This document shows, one piece after another, positions 27,001 to 33,944 of a DNA stretch of 64,000 nucleotides (the first letter of the stretch is position 1; the number at the start of each line of letters is the position of its first letter). The position numbers and the translations under genes are program-made. The notes below the pieces were generated by a model, which saw only the letters and a list, made by a program, of their open reading frames with translations, was not told where the DNA came from and searched no databases. This DNA comes from DAISJI01 sp964559835 (GTDB lineage: Bacteria; Acidobacteriota; Terriglobia; Terriglobales; Acidobacteriaceae). The stretch is taken from assembly GCA_964559835.1 (NCBI GenBank), contig CAZLJE010000013.1, positions 62,001 through 126,000 of the forward strand. Reading direction: 5' to 3'.

Positions 27001-27539
27001 TCGGCAAGGGGCGCGCGTTCCTGGCGAATGGCGGTTCCGCTCTGAATGCCATGGTCGGCGGATGGAGTCTCAGCACGGGGTTCCACTACAACTCGGGTAC
27101 GCCGATGCGCATTACGGCAAACACCTGGTACCCCGGTATCACCAACGTCTATTCGAACATTGCTCCGAATTGCAGCTTTAGTCAGACCAACACCAGTGCG
27201 GTCGGTGGAACGTATTTCAATACTGCCTGCTTCTCCAACCCCGCTTACGGCCATTTCGGCAATGCTCCCGGTTACCTCGCTGACCTGCGTTGGCGTGGGT
27301 TCGCGACGGAGGACATGGGCATAAACAAGGCCATCCAGTTTGGCGAGCGCTTCAACCTGAGTCTGAAATTCCAGATGTTCAACGTGTTCAATCGTCGCGG
27401 ATTGGGCGGTCCGAACACCGGTATCGGTAATCCGGAATTTGGCAAGGTTGGAACTCCTGACGGCAACGGAAACTTCTACGCCGTTGGGGGCGCTCCCGGA
27501 CCTCGGATCGGACAATTCGGCTTAAGGTTCACGTTCTAG
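24039..27539 (+). CDS. Oar-like TonB-dependent outer-membrane receptor
   Basis: An 1166-residue outer-membrane protein of the acidobacterial CarboxypepD_reg/TonB receptor family. A signal peptide (MKIQITLTLIVLLLAGTMFA) is followed by a carboxypeptidase-regulatory-like domain (about 25-105: ITGTVKDTTGAVVPGVSVTV; NLPIGEYKVLASKDGF) and a plug-like region. A long barrel follows with aromatic-rich strands and C-terminal GQFGLRFTF ending in Phe. AGGAG precedes the ATG. These proteins stand where SusC-type receptors stand in Bacteroidota. Next to GH16, GH3, MFS and LacI it is the likely outer-membrane importer of the target oligosaccharide. A perfect terminator follows. Confidence 0.93.
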   Translation: MKIQITLTLIVLLLAGTMFAQSDRASITGTVKDTTGAVVPGVSVTVTNVGTNEQTSTTTNALGLFTVLNLPIGEYKVLASKDGFGTSERKGINLAISQVAEINFQLRVGATAETVTVSEDAPLLDTQTSSVSTNLHNAAVNELPLNVQGGRNLSNFMFAYVPGVEGSDYDSHIGGSMSKTKEVMIDGTSAVAQIGGYLSESSPPMEAVEEFQVSTSGLRADEGRSGGGVFRYNMKSGTNSWHGSGVYFMHDAAFNATAWDKKYNSVLCVKNAGSNSAQAAACGRVFGKPDDSLFDYGGSVGGAIVKNKLFFTAAWERYTFANYGLGGLNSTVPTTAFLNGDFSSLLDKTKILGVDSAGRTVYKGAIIDPNTGNAFPGNIIPTARISSVAQKIAALYKQYYAPLSSNLTNNNAMPLNNPATWYQSNQYSVKIDYLLSQKHHLNGSFIYAYITRLLSDQGGIWSPGSKDGGPMANAYDHNTTAPSVRLSDSWTISNTVLNVFNVTFNRFHNPSSARSQQGNWSKTLGLGDFGAGNFPIIKFQGVNGDQHTKVNGKNIDESSLGSQFNDFYTANTYVFNDNLSWVKGRHTYKFGGDLRIMQFNSHGDYGVPTITFDPAQTAGSYGSGNAGFGFASFMLGAANQGSVSVPNNTYGRRKALSLYALDDIKVTSKLTLNLDLRWDFNGRYHEKFGHWSNFNTTKINPATGKAGALEFATGGGDSFERNQNYHNFSGHIGVAYQVTPKTVARASFGVFYVPLNLNTWGAIPYGFNPGFVANNQVLTSFKVDSGYPGKPVDVGKDPNFTRWGMVSIDPRSLELGNVQQWSVGVERELSRDLVLNVDFMQNHGYHLESGYLAANQPKLPAYSAMSDAGQMWNWISSPTFNGFGWAAVAPFPNVAMTWGPLFYVGSPLGNSDYHSLQFTVKKRASHGLSLLASYNLSSSHGDTDNAFQELWWAGPLQDVYNLQQERNTISPFDQKHIVKGYIVYDLPFGKGRAFLANGGSALNAMVGGWSLSTGFHYNSGTPMRITANTWYPGITNVYSNIAPNCSFSQTNTSAVGGTYFNTACFSNPAYGHFGNAPGYLADLRWRGFATEDMGINKAIQFGERFNLSLKFQMFNVFNRRGLGGPNTGIGNPEFGKVGTPDGNGNFYAVGGAPGPRIGQFGLRFTF

Positions 27540-27563
27540 AACGGCCGATCGTGCGAAATCCCC

Positions 27564-27594
27564 CAGGGCAGCTCGCCAAGAGCTGCCCTGTTTT
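27564..27594 (+). terminator. Rho-independent terminator after the Oar receptor
   Basis: CAGGGCAGCTC (27564-27574) and GAGCTGCCCTG (27580-27590) form a perfect 11-bp stem with a 5-nt loop, followed by TTTT. It may also serve the convergent HD-GYP gene. Confidence 0.92.
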
Positions 27595-27621
27595 CACTCC
27601 GGACAGCTACAGGACCGATCG

Positions 27622-28311
27622 CTAGAACACCGCTTGCGAACTGGTGCCGACGGCTGCGAATACGTTGTTGCGTTCTTGTTCGGCGATGGGAATGAAGATG
27701 TTCACGATCTCCGTGTCGAACTGCGTGCCGGAGCCGGCGAGGAGGCGGCGTACCGCCTCCTCATGAGGCAGTCCCTTGCGATAGCAACGGTTCGATGTCA
27801 TCGCGTCGTAGGAATCGATGACGGAGACGATCCGCGACACCGTCGGGATCTCGGTTGCCTTCAGGCCGGCGGGATAACCCTTCCCGTCGAAAGCTTCGTG
27901 GTGGTGCAGAGCGTAAAGGCTGGCGGGTTGAAATCCCGGGAACAGGCGCAGGATCGACCAACTGTATTCCGGATGTTTGTTGATCACCGCGCGTTCATCC
28001 GGCGTCAGCGGCCCGTTCTTCTTCAGGATGGCGTCGGGTACACCGATCTTGCCGATATCATGGAGGAGGGCGGCGACTTCCACCTGGTACATGTGCTCCT
28101 CGCCGATGCCGAGCTTCCGCGCCACACGCAACGCCCATTCCGCCAGCCGCGTACTGTGCACGCCGGTGTTCATGTCCTTCAGGTCCAAAAGTTGGTTGAA
28201 GGCGCAGATCAGCGAGGTCCGTAAGGTCGCCTGCTGCTCTTCCAGTTCCTTCACCTGGAATTGGGCCGGCGACCAGGACGCGGCCAGCGGATTGTTGAGC
28301 GATGCGAGCAT
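27622..28311 (-). CDS. HD-GYP domain phosphodiesterase
   Basis: A 229-residue soluble protein, almost entirely an HD-GYP domain, the fold that hydrolyses cyclic di-GMP. Visible metal and signature residues are HSTRLAEWALRVARKLG, LLHDIGKIGVPDAIL (HD), HHHEAFDGKGYPAGL (the GYP signature) and VIDSYDAMTSNRCYRKG. Only ~45 residues precede it, without a receiver domain or membrane segment. It ends the minus-strand run that begins at 39525 and lies 22 bp after the subtilisin gene, so co-transcription is plausible. Free-standing HD-GYP proteins usually act with a separate sensor; none is obvious here. Confidence 0.9.
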   Translation of the reverse strand: MLASLNNPLAASWSPAQFQVKELEEQQATLRTSLICAFNQLLDLKDMNTGVHSTRLAEWALRVARKLGIGEEHMYQVEVAALLHDIGKIGVPDAILKKNGPLTPDERAVINKHPEYSWSILRLFPGFQPASLYALHHHEAFDGKGYPAGLKATEIPTVSRIVSVIDSYDAMTSNRCYRKGLPHEEAVRRLLAGSGTQFDTEIVNIFIPIAEQERNNVFAAVGTSSQAVF

Positions 28312-28333
28312 GGAGTTATCTTTCTACTTCGCC

Positions 28334-29659
28334 TTATTGCCGGCAGTACTGAACTGCCTGGTAGGTGTCAACGCGAAGGTTGTTCAGGTTCGCGTTGCCG
28401 ATCCAAACAGCCTTGGACAGCCCGGTTGAGACTTCACTCGCCAAACAAGTGCCGTTCTGACCGAGCATGATGGCAGCAGTGCCCGCCACCAGCGGCGTGC
28501 TGAACGACGTTCCCCAAGCCGCGGCGTAAGTGCCCCACGGATACGGCGCCATGATCGCTTCGCCCGGCGCAGCCAGTTTCACCGGCGGTGCTCCGTAATT
28601 CGTGAAGGACGACTGCACGTCGTAGTTATTGGTAGACGCAACGTCAACGACGCCAGGGAGTGCGGCAGGATAGACCGCCACATTCTTGCCGTCGTTTCCC
28701 GCAGACGCGACGCAAATAACACCCTGTTTCTGGGCATAGCTGACTGCATTTGCCAGTTCGCCAGAGCTGCTGGTGAAGCTAAAACTCATGTTGAGTACGT
28801 CCGCGCCGTTCTTGACGGAGTAATAAATGGCGCGCAGAACGTCCGACTCATAACCCGTGCCGTCCGCGCCGAAGGCCTTGAGCGGCATGATCTGCGCCGT
28901 CGGGGCGACGAGGTGCACCAGGCCCGCAGTCATCGTGCCGTGACCGAAGGCAGCATAGCTGCCACTCCCATCGAGCAAGGCGACGGTGGATTGATCCAAA
29001 AGGGCGACCGTGGATTGGTTTACCTGTCCAGGCTGGGCGTTGCTCAGATTCGGCGAAGTGCTTACGTCGTTCTTTTCCGAACCGCCATTCGTATTCCGGG
29101 TGAAGTCATAGCCGGAGGTAAGAACGCCTTGCAACGCGGGATGCGTCGGGTCCACACCGGTATCGATGACGGCAACGATGACGCCGGATCCGGCAGCGTT
29201 GAACGTGGAATGAGCCTGGTCGATGCGGATCTTCGAATAGGCGGGTTGCGCCAGGAAACCGTGCCACACCGTCGTGCCATAGTAGTTGACCGGCGTCTTG
29301 TCGGTGAGGTACGACGGCACCGGGCCAACAGTCGCGCCTGCCGTTCTGACTTTCTGGTCAATCTCAACATCGAGAATGCCGGTTTGCAGGCTGAGAGTAA
29401 GCGGGCTGAGCAGCGATCCCGTGGGAAGCGTGACCAGGAACAACTGTCCTTGGGGGTCGCCCAGGCTGTAATTGACCTTACAACCGAGCAGGAGACAGGT
29501 CAGGTTCAGACCGCTCAAGCCGAGTGAATCGCGCACGATCAACCGCGTCTGGGCCTGTGCGGCGGGCGCGAATAAGCTCGCCAGCAGGATCACCGCAACG
29601 GCCAGGAAGCTGCTGCGCCCCTTCGCCGAAGAAATCATATTTTCAGTAGTGTTTCTCAT
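28334..29659 (-). CDS. Secreted subtilisin-like serine protease (S8)
   Basis: A 441-residue exported peptidase. The signal peptide ends near LFAPAAQAQ (about residue 36). Next is an unusual ~110-residue pro-region with Cys55 and Cys60, and then the S8 domain. The catalytic triad is complete: Asp166 in AVIDTGVD, His240 in GHGTMTAG, Ser385 in GTSFSTPLVAG; the oxyanion Asn is in VASAGNDG. A 24-bp tandem repeat duplicates QSTVALLD just before the His motif. The ATG at 29659 follows GGAGAGG. It lies downstream of the CHAT protease and zinc-finger genes, so two unrelated proteases share this cluster. It may mature a secreted or periplasmic partner; its target is unknown. Confidence 0.93.
   Translation of the reverse strand: MRNTTENMISSAKGRSSFLAVAVILLASLFAPAAQAQTRLIVRDSLGLSGLNLTCLLLGCKVNYSLGDPQGQLFLVTLPTGSLLSPLTLSLQTGILDVEIDQKVRTAGATVGPVPSYLTDKTPVNYYGTTVWHGFLAQPAYSKIRIDQAHSTFNAAGSGVIVAVIDTGVDPTHPALQGVLTSGYDFTRNTNGGSEKNDVSTSPNLSNAQPGQVNQSTVALLDQSTVALLDGSGSYAAFGHGTMTAGLVHLVAPTAQIMPLKAFGADGTGYESDVLRAIYYSVKNGADVLNMSFSFTSSSGELANAVSYAQKQGVICVASAGNDGKNVAVYPAALPGVVDVASTNNYDVQSSFTNYGAPPVKLAAPGEAIMAPYPWGTYAAAWGTSFSTPLVAGTAAIMLGQNGTCLASEVSTGLSKAVWIGNANLNNLRVDTYQAVQYCRQ
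28979..29026 (-). repeat. 24-bp tandem duplication inside the subtilisin gene
   Basis: Two consecutive 24-bp units (cores CGACGGTGGATTG at 28981 and CGACCGTGGATTG at 29005) encode QSTVALLD twice, about ten residues before the catalytic His. The units differ at several positions, so the duplication is not brand new. It lengthens a surface loop near the active site. Confidence 0.8.
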
Positions 29660-29762
29660 TCCATCCTCTCCTGGAGCCGTTCCAGGTTTCCCACGTGTTG
29701 GGGAGTTTAGTGTCAGTTCTGGAACTGGCCAAATTACGTCGGTAACAAAAATGTTAGGGTCC

Positions 29763-30380
29763 TTATTTTGTTAAGAGTTTCGGGTCTCCCAGGGGTACCT
29801 GGACTCGTTTTGTCGATGTCAATTCCAGCGACAAGCGCAAGCGTTCGCGAATATCGCACTCAAACTGAAATTCACCAAAATCGGTGGTCATGGTTTCCAA
29901 CACCGCGGCGCCGTTCTCGTTGAACAGGATCACCGGTACCGGCATCGGATAGTGGTTCTTGTTTTCGAGCACTTGCCCGACGACGATCAGGCGCTGCGGC
30001 GGTTGGAATTCGAACCGCATGTCGATGGTGACCCCATTCGCCTCGTAGAGAAGCTGACGGGCATTGCTCGCGGCCGCGGCACGAATGCCGAGGGGCGCTG
30101 CTTGCGCGAAGCTGTCGAATACGAGGCTTGCGAGCAAGGTTTCTTTCTTTTCTGCCTTGGGATACTTGATCTCAAACTCCTGTTTCAACATGCGCACCAA
30201 ATCTGCCGGCGGGTCGTACGTACGGTCCTGACTGGCTGAGGATCGCATCCACTGCCAGGTCGCGAATGCCTGTCGGCACTCGACGCAGCCCGTTTGCAGG
30301 TGCTTTTCCACTTCGGCCTTCGTGGCCTGGTCGACTGTTCCTCGAACCAGGTTCACCCAAACTTCGTCTTCGAAATGCAT
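29763..30380 (-). CDS. Zinc-finger (anti-sigma-like) protein with beta-sandwich domain
   Basis: A 205-residue soluble protein. The N-terminus has the pattern of a zinc-binding anti-sigma domain: VEKHLQTGCVECRQAFATW (H-x4-C-x2-C). A helical middle part follows (LVRMLKQEFEIKYPKAEKKE). The C-terminal ~100 residues form a beta-rich module with GQVLENKNHYPMPVPVILFN and TTDFGEFQFECDIRERLRL, like the carboxypeptidase-regulatory fold. There is no membrane helix, so any sigma binding would be cytoplasmic. GAGG precedes the ATG at 30380. Location downstream of an ECF sigma factor and a CHAT protease suggests it may be the sigma inhibitor or a CHAT substrate; this is inference from context and motif only. 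Confidence 0.78.
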   Translation of the reverse strand: MHFEDEVWVNLVRGTVDQATKAEVEKHLQTGCVECRQAFATWQWMRSSASQDRTYDPPADLVRMLKQEFEIKYPKAEKKETLLASLVFDSFAQAAPLGIRAAAASNARQLLYEANGVTIDMRFEFQPPQRLIVVGQVLENKNHYPMPVPVILFNENGAAVLETMTTDFGEFQFECDIRERLRLSLELTSTKRVQVPLGDPKLLTK

Positions 30381-30504
30381 GTTTTCCTCGCTTGGGGATA
30401 GCGGGGCGCTTTCCGCGCCGTTGAGTCGACGGCCAATTTCACCGTCATCTGGAGCAAAAGGGAGTCGAGGCGAGGGAAAAATATAGGCGGGAAGAAAAAA
30501 AGTT

Positions 30505-33366
30505 CTAAAGCCGTCCGACGAGCACAAATGGCGCCCAATGATAGGGATGCGGATATTCTGCCCGTAGTTCGGTCATTGCGTCCCGCAGGGCTTCCGCTTT
30601 CGGGGCGCCCGACTGGAGGCGGCGGTAGAAGGCGACCATGAATCCGGCAGTAGTGCGGTCATGAACATCCCACAAACTGAGGACGAGCGACTGGGCTCCA
30701 GCCTGCAGCAGCCCACGGACCATGCCCATCAATTCATCGCCCGCGGTAACCACATTCAAGCCGGTTGCACATCCGCTCAGGACCACAAGTTCGGCCGGGA
30801 GCCTCAATTGATAAAGGTCGTACAGGCTGAGATAGGAATCCGCGAGGCGGATCGACGAGAACATCGGATTGTCCTGGCGGAATTGCCCGTGCGTTGCAAT
30901 GTGCACGATGCGGCTGTCCGGCCCATGCCGCCGAAGCGCGCTTTCGGTGGCATCGCTGCCCAGGCAGGTCACCGGGTTGGGCAGGATCGATTTCAGCGCT
31001 TCGACCTCCTCGCCGATCGACGGAGCCGCCGCATCAGGAATGCCCATCAATAGCGAAGTGTCCGAACTAGATGCGGGGAGCCGCTGGCAAAGCGTGAAGA
31101 TGCTTGCGCTCGGGGCATAAGAAACCGTGAACCGGTCGATCAAGTGGCGCTCACCATCGAACAGCGCCTGGAACGGAACGTGATGCAGCACTCCATGAGG
31201 AACGAAGATCAGGTGATCGGCCCGCAAGCGTGGTTCCAGGGGAGCGATCAATTCGGCGTAAAGTTGCTGGAGATGGGACTGCGTGGCCTGCATGATCGGT
31301 CCCTGAAAGGCTTCCAGGTAACCGCTATCGAGCCGGAACTTCGACATCTGGAATTGAACCAGGCGCAACAGCGACTCGATCCGCGACTGGAAGGTGACAG
31401 GGGCGATCTCGACTGAATCGTGGGTGACGACGCAAGCTACGAACCGGTCTTTGACCGCGAAGTATTCGACCAGAGCAGCCTCGGCGGGGAGCGACTGCCG
31501 AATCTCGTCCAAGGGCAGATGCGTTGGCAATTGAATGCCGGCCTGGCTTGCCTCGGAAAGGCTCGCTTCCTGCAGGACACGCAGCAGGTCCGTTTCGCGC
31601 GCGCGTACCTGGCGTTCGAGGAGGTCGACGCGCTGCTGGGATTTTTCCTCCGGACGAAGTTGCTCGCGCTCGATCAGGTTGTAGTACCAGTTCAACTCCT
31701 CGCGCAGATTGCGGATGTTCCGGACGAGTTCACTCTGGCCGGATCCGTCCTCCGCCTGGCGCTGGATAGGCTGCAGTAGCATGTCCATCAGGCTGCGCGA
31801 CTTGGCCTGTTCGATGAGCCCGAACGCCTCCTCGGCCTTGCCTGGATTCTGGACTTCTCGCAGACACGCGATCACCAGGTTTTCGTACACTTCCAGCTTG
31901 TTCTTGAAAAACGAGATTTTCAGCTCTTCGCCGCGCAGGTTGCCTCGTAGCGTTTCCAGCGCCTGTTGCGCGGACAGATAACTTTTGTATGCGCTCGAAA
32001 CGTCGCCCATGGCGTCATACACCTGGCCGCTGACGAATTCTGCCTGGTAGATAAGCACCGGCAATTGCAGTTCTTGCGCGCCCGCCAGCGCGGAACGGCA
32101 GTGCTCCTGCGCCGCAGGCAGGTCGCCCATGCTCAGCGTTACTCGTGCCAGGAGAAGTTGCGCCAGCACGGCCTTGCTGCGGAACGACGACCGAAACGCC
32201 TCATAAGCGGCGTTGGCCAGGCGTCGAGCCTCGAACAACCGGCCTTCATTGAAAAGGACCAGTGCCTGGTAGAGGTCGATCAGTGAGGGCCAGACCAGGT
32301 TGTTCTCACGCAGGAACACCTCGCGTGCCTTGCCGAACCGTTCGACAGCCTGGAACGGCTGTCCCATTTGGCTGAGCGCAATCGCAGAAAAAGCAAAAGC
32401 CTTCGCACTCTCATAGGCCATTCCCAGTGCTTCAAACCCGGCATGGGCTGCGTCGGCGAGTTCAGTGGCCTCGGCGTGGAGATTCAACTCGAGATAGATC
32501 TCGGACAGGTCGAGGTTGCACAACGCGCCGTGGTACGCGTCGTTCAAATCTTTTGCCTTGATGCGCGCCGCCCGCAGCATCTCGATTGCACGGCCGTATT
32601 CGCCGCGCAGAAAATAGAGGTAGGCGATGTTGTAATCGGCCTGCACGACCAGGAGCGGCATCTGGTGCGTATCGCTGAAGGCACGCGCGTCTTCATAGTT
32701 GGCCAGCGCTTCAGTGAAGTGATTGAGGCTGATGTTGCAGACGGCGAGATTGCTCAGGGCGCCGGCAATACCTTCCGCGTCATCGTGCTTCAACAGTTCG
32801 ACGTACGCGCGCTGGTAGGCTTCGAGCGCGTCCTGAAATCGGTCCTGGCGATAAAAAATGTTGCCAATGTTGAAGTCGACGCGCGCGATTCGCCAGAGAT
32901 TGCCTTCTTCGCGAAAGATCTGCCGCGCGCGTTCGCCGGCGGCCAACGCTCGCTCGTAGCTGCCCAACAACAGCAGCGGCTGGATCGACGTGCTCAACGT
33001 ACGCGCAAGCTCGTGCCGGTCTCCGGCCTGTTCGAATAGTTCAGCCGCGCGCAAGTGCAGGTCGGCAGCGGCACCGTTCTGGCCACTTGCAGACAGAGCG
33101 TTTGCCTTGGACCGCAACCCTTCTGCCAGAGCGGCCGGCGTATTCAGCGACTCGGCTATGGTCACGGCCGCTTCGGCGAAGCGTAACGCGTCCGCCGTAC
33201 TCACTCGGATCTGTCGCAAAACGCGGGTCGTCAACGAGGACAATATATCCGCGTCGCTCAGACAAGGATGTGATTGCACGAAGGCGCGCCGCTCTTCCGC
33301 CGAATCTAAGGCGCACAATCGCTCGACGAGTGCGTCGCGGTCGGCAATGGGGGCGGGGGCGCTCAT
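30505..33366 (-). CDS. TPR-CHAT caspase-like protease
   Basis: A 953-residue protein. About residues 40-560 are tetratricopeptide repeats (for example WRIARVDFNIGNIFYRQDRF and ALEAYQRAYVELLKHDDAEG). A coiled-coil-rich linker follows. The C-terminal CHAT domain (about 660-953) belongs to the caspase/separase clan, with catalytic His826 in IVHIATHGQF and Cys866 in VVLSGCATG, both intact. No signal peptide or membrane segment. The ATG at 33366 overlaps the stop of the ECF sigma gene by four bases (ATGA), after AAGGAACC, so translation is coupled. TPR-CHAT proteases are activated by partners binding the TPR part and cleave specific proteins. Here the natural candidates are the zinc-finger protein downstream or the sigma factor itself. 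Confidence 0.93.
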   Translation of the reverse strand: MSAPAPIADRDALVERLCALDSAEERRAFVQSHPCLSDADILSSLTTRVLRQIRVSTADALRFAEAAVTIAESLNTPAALAEGLRSKANALSASGQNGAAADLHLRAAELFEQAGDRHELARTLSTSIQPLLLLGSYERALAAGERARQIFREEGNLWRIARVDFNIGNIFYRQDRFQDALEAYQRAYVELLKHDDAEGIAGALSNLAVCNISLNHFTEALANYEDARAFSDTHQMPLLVVQADYNIAYLYFLRGEYGRAIEMLRAARIKAKDLNDAYHGALCNLDLSEIYLELNLHAEATELADAAHAGFEALGMAYESAKAFAFSAIALSQMGQPFQAVERFGKAREVFLRENNLVWPSLIDLYQALVLFNEGRLFEARRLANAAYEAFRSSFRSKAVLAQLLLARVTLSMGDLPAAQEHCRSALAGAQELQLPVLIYQAEFVSGQVYDAMGDVSSAYKSYLSAQQALETLRGNLRGEELKISFFKNKLEVYENLVIACLREVQNPGKAEEAFGLIEQAKSRSLMDMLLQPIQRQAEDGSGQSELVRNIRNLREELNWYYNLIEREQLRPEEKSQQRVDLLERQVRARETDLLRVLQEASLSEASQAGIQLPTHLPLDEIRQSLPAEAALVEYFAVKDRFVACVVTHDSVEIAPVTFQSRIESLLRLVQFQMSKFRLDSGYLEAFQGPIMQATQSHLQQLYAELIAPLEPRLRADHLIFVPHGVLHHVPFQALFDGERHLIDRFTVSYAPSASIFTLCQRLPASSSDTSLLMGIPDAAAPSIGEEVEALKSILPNPVTCLGSDATESALRRHGPDSRIVHIATHGQFRQDNPMFSSIRLADSYLSLYDLYQLRLPAELVVLSGCATGLNVVTAGDELMGMVRGLLQAGAQSLVLSLWDVHDRTTAGFMVAFYRRLQSGAPKAEALRDAMTELRAEYPHPYHWAPFVLVGRL

Positions 33367-33944
33367 CGGTTCCTTATCTTTTCGAGTTGCTTGCGCAGTT
33401 TCTGCAGGCAACGTCCCCGAATAAATCCGATCGAACCACTGGCAAGATTCAACTTCTGCGCGACCTCGTCGTAACTGCGGGGCGGGTCTTCGTAAAAGAG
33501 CATTTGCACCATGCGCCGGCAGCGCTCCGGGAGCTCTCGGACGGCATTGCGCACTGCCTCTTCCTCCTCCAGTTCCGCCAGCATGTCCTCCGGAACCGCC
33601 GGTTCGACACCGATCGGAAGCTCGTCGTCTTCGACGTCCACGTGCCGTTCCGCGCGCCGCTGGACAGCCAGACACTTGTGATAGCAAGTCTGGATCAGCC
33701 ACTTCGGCAACGCCTTGGGCTCTCGCAGGCCCGCAAGTCCCGAAAGCAAGTCAAGGCACACCGACTGAAAAATATCGTTGGCGTCCTGGTGCAGGCCCAG
33801 CCGGACCGGAATGGAATAAATGAGCTTCTTATAGCGATCGATCAATACGGCCCAGGCTTCACTGTCGTGCTTCAGGCAGGCGGCAACCAACCGCTCATCC
33901 GACCATTCTGCGGACTGGGCTGGGGCGGGTGCGGGTGCGGTCAT
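33363..33944 (-). CDS. ECF-type sigma-70 factor
   Basis: A 193-residue alternative sigma factor. Region 2: LVAACLKHDSEAWAVLIDRY, then DANDIFQSVCLDLLSGL and LPKWLIQTCYHKCLAVQRR. Region 4: VRNAVRELPERCRRMVQMLF and SYDEVAQKLNLASGSIGFIR (HTH). A long acidic linker (VDVEDDELPIG through ELEEEE) lies between. The ATG at 33944 shares one base with the stop of the binding-protein gene (TAATG) and follows GAGGT; its own stop overlaps the CHAT gene by four bases. It is therefore embedded, translationally coupled on both sides, in a peptide-transporter operon. Target promoters are unknown. Confidence 0.93.
   Translation of the reverse strand: MTAPAPAPAQSAEWSDERLVAACLKHDSEAWAVLIDRYKKLIYSIPVRLGLHQDANDIFQSVCLDLLSGLAGLREPKALPKWLIQTCYHKCLAVQRRAERHVDVEDDELPIGVEPAVPEDMLAELEEEEAVRNAVRELPERCRRMVQMLFYEDPPRSYDEVAQKLNLASGSIGFIRGRCLQKLRKQLEKIRNR

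Noticed and set aside
29763..33366. A gasdermin/CHAT anti-phage cell-death locus
   Set aside because: No gasdermin-like or other pore-forming gene lies next to the CHAT protease; the neighbours are sigma factor, transporter, zinc-finger and subtilisin.
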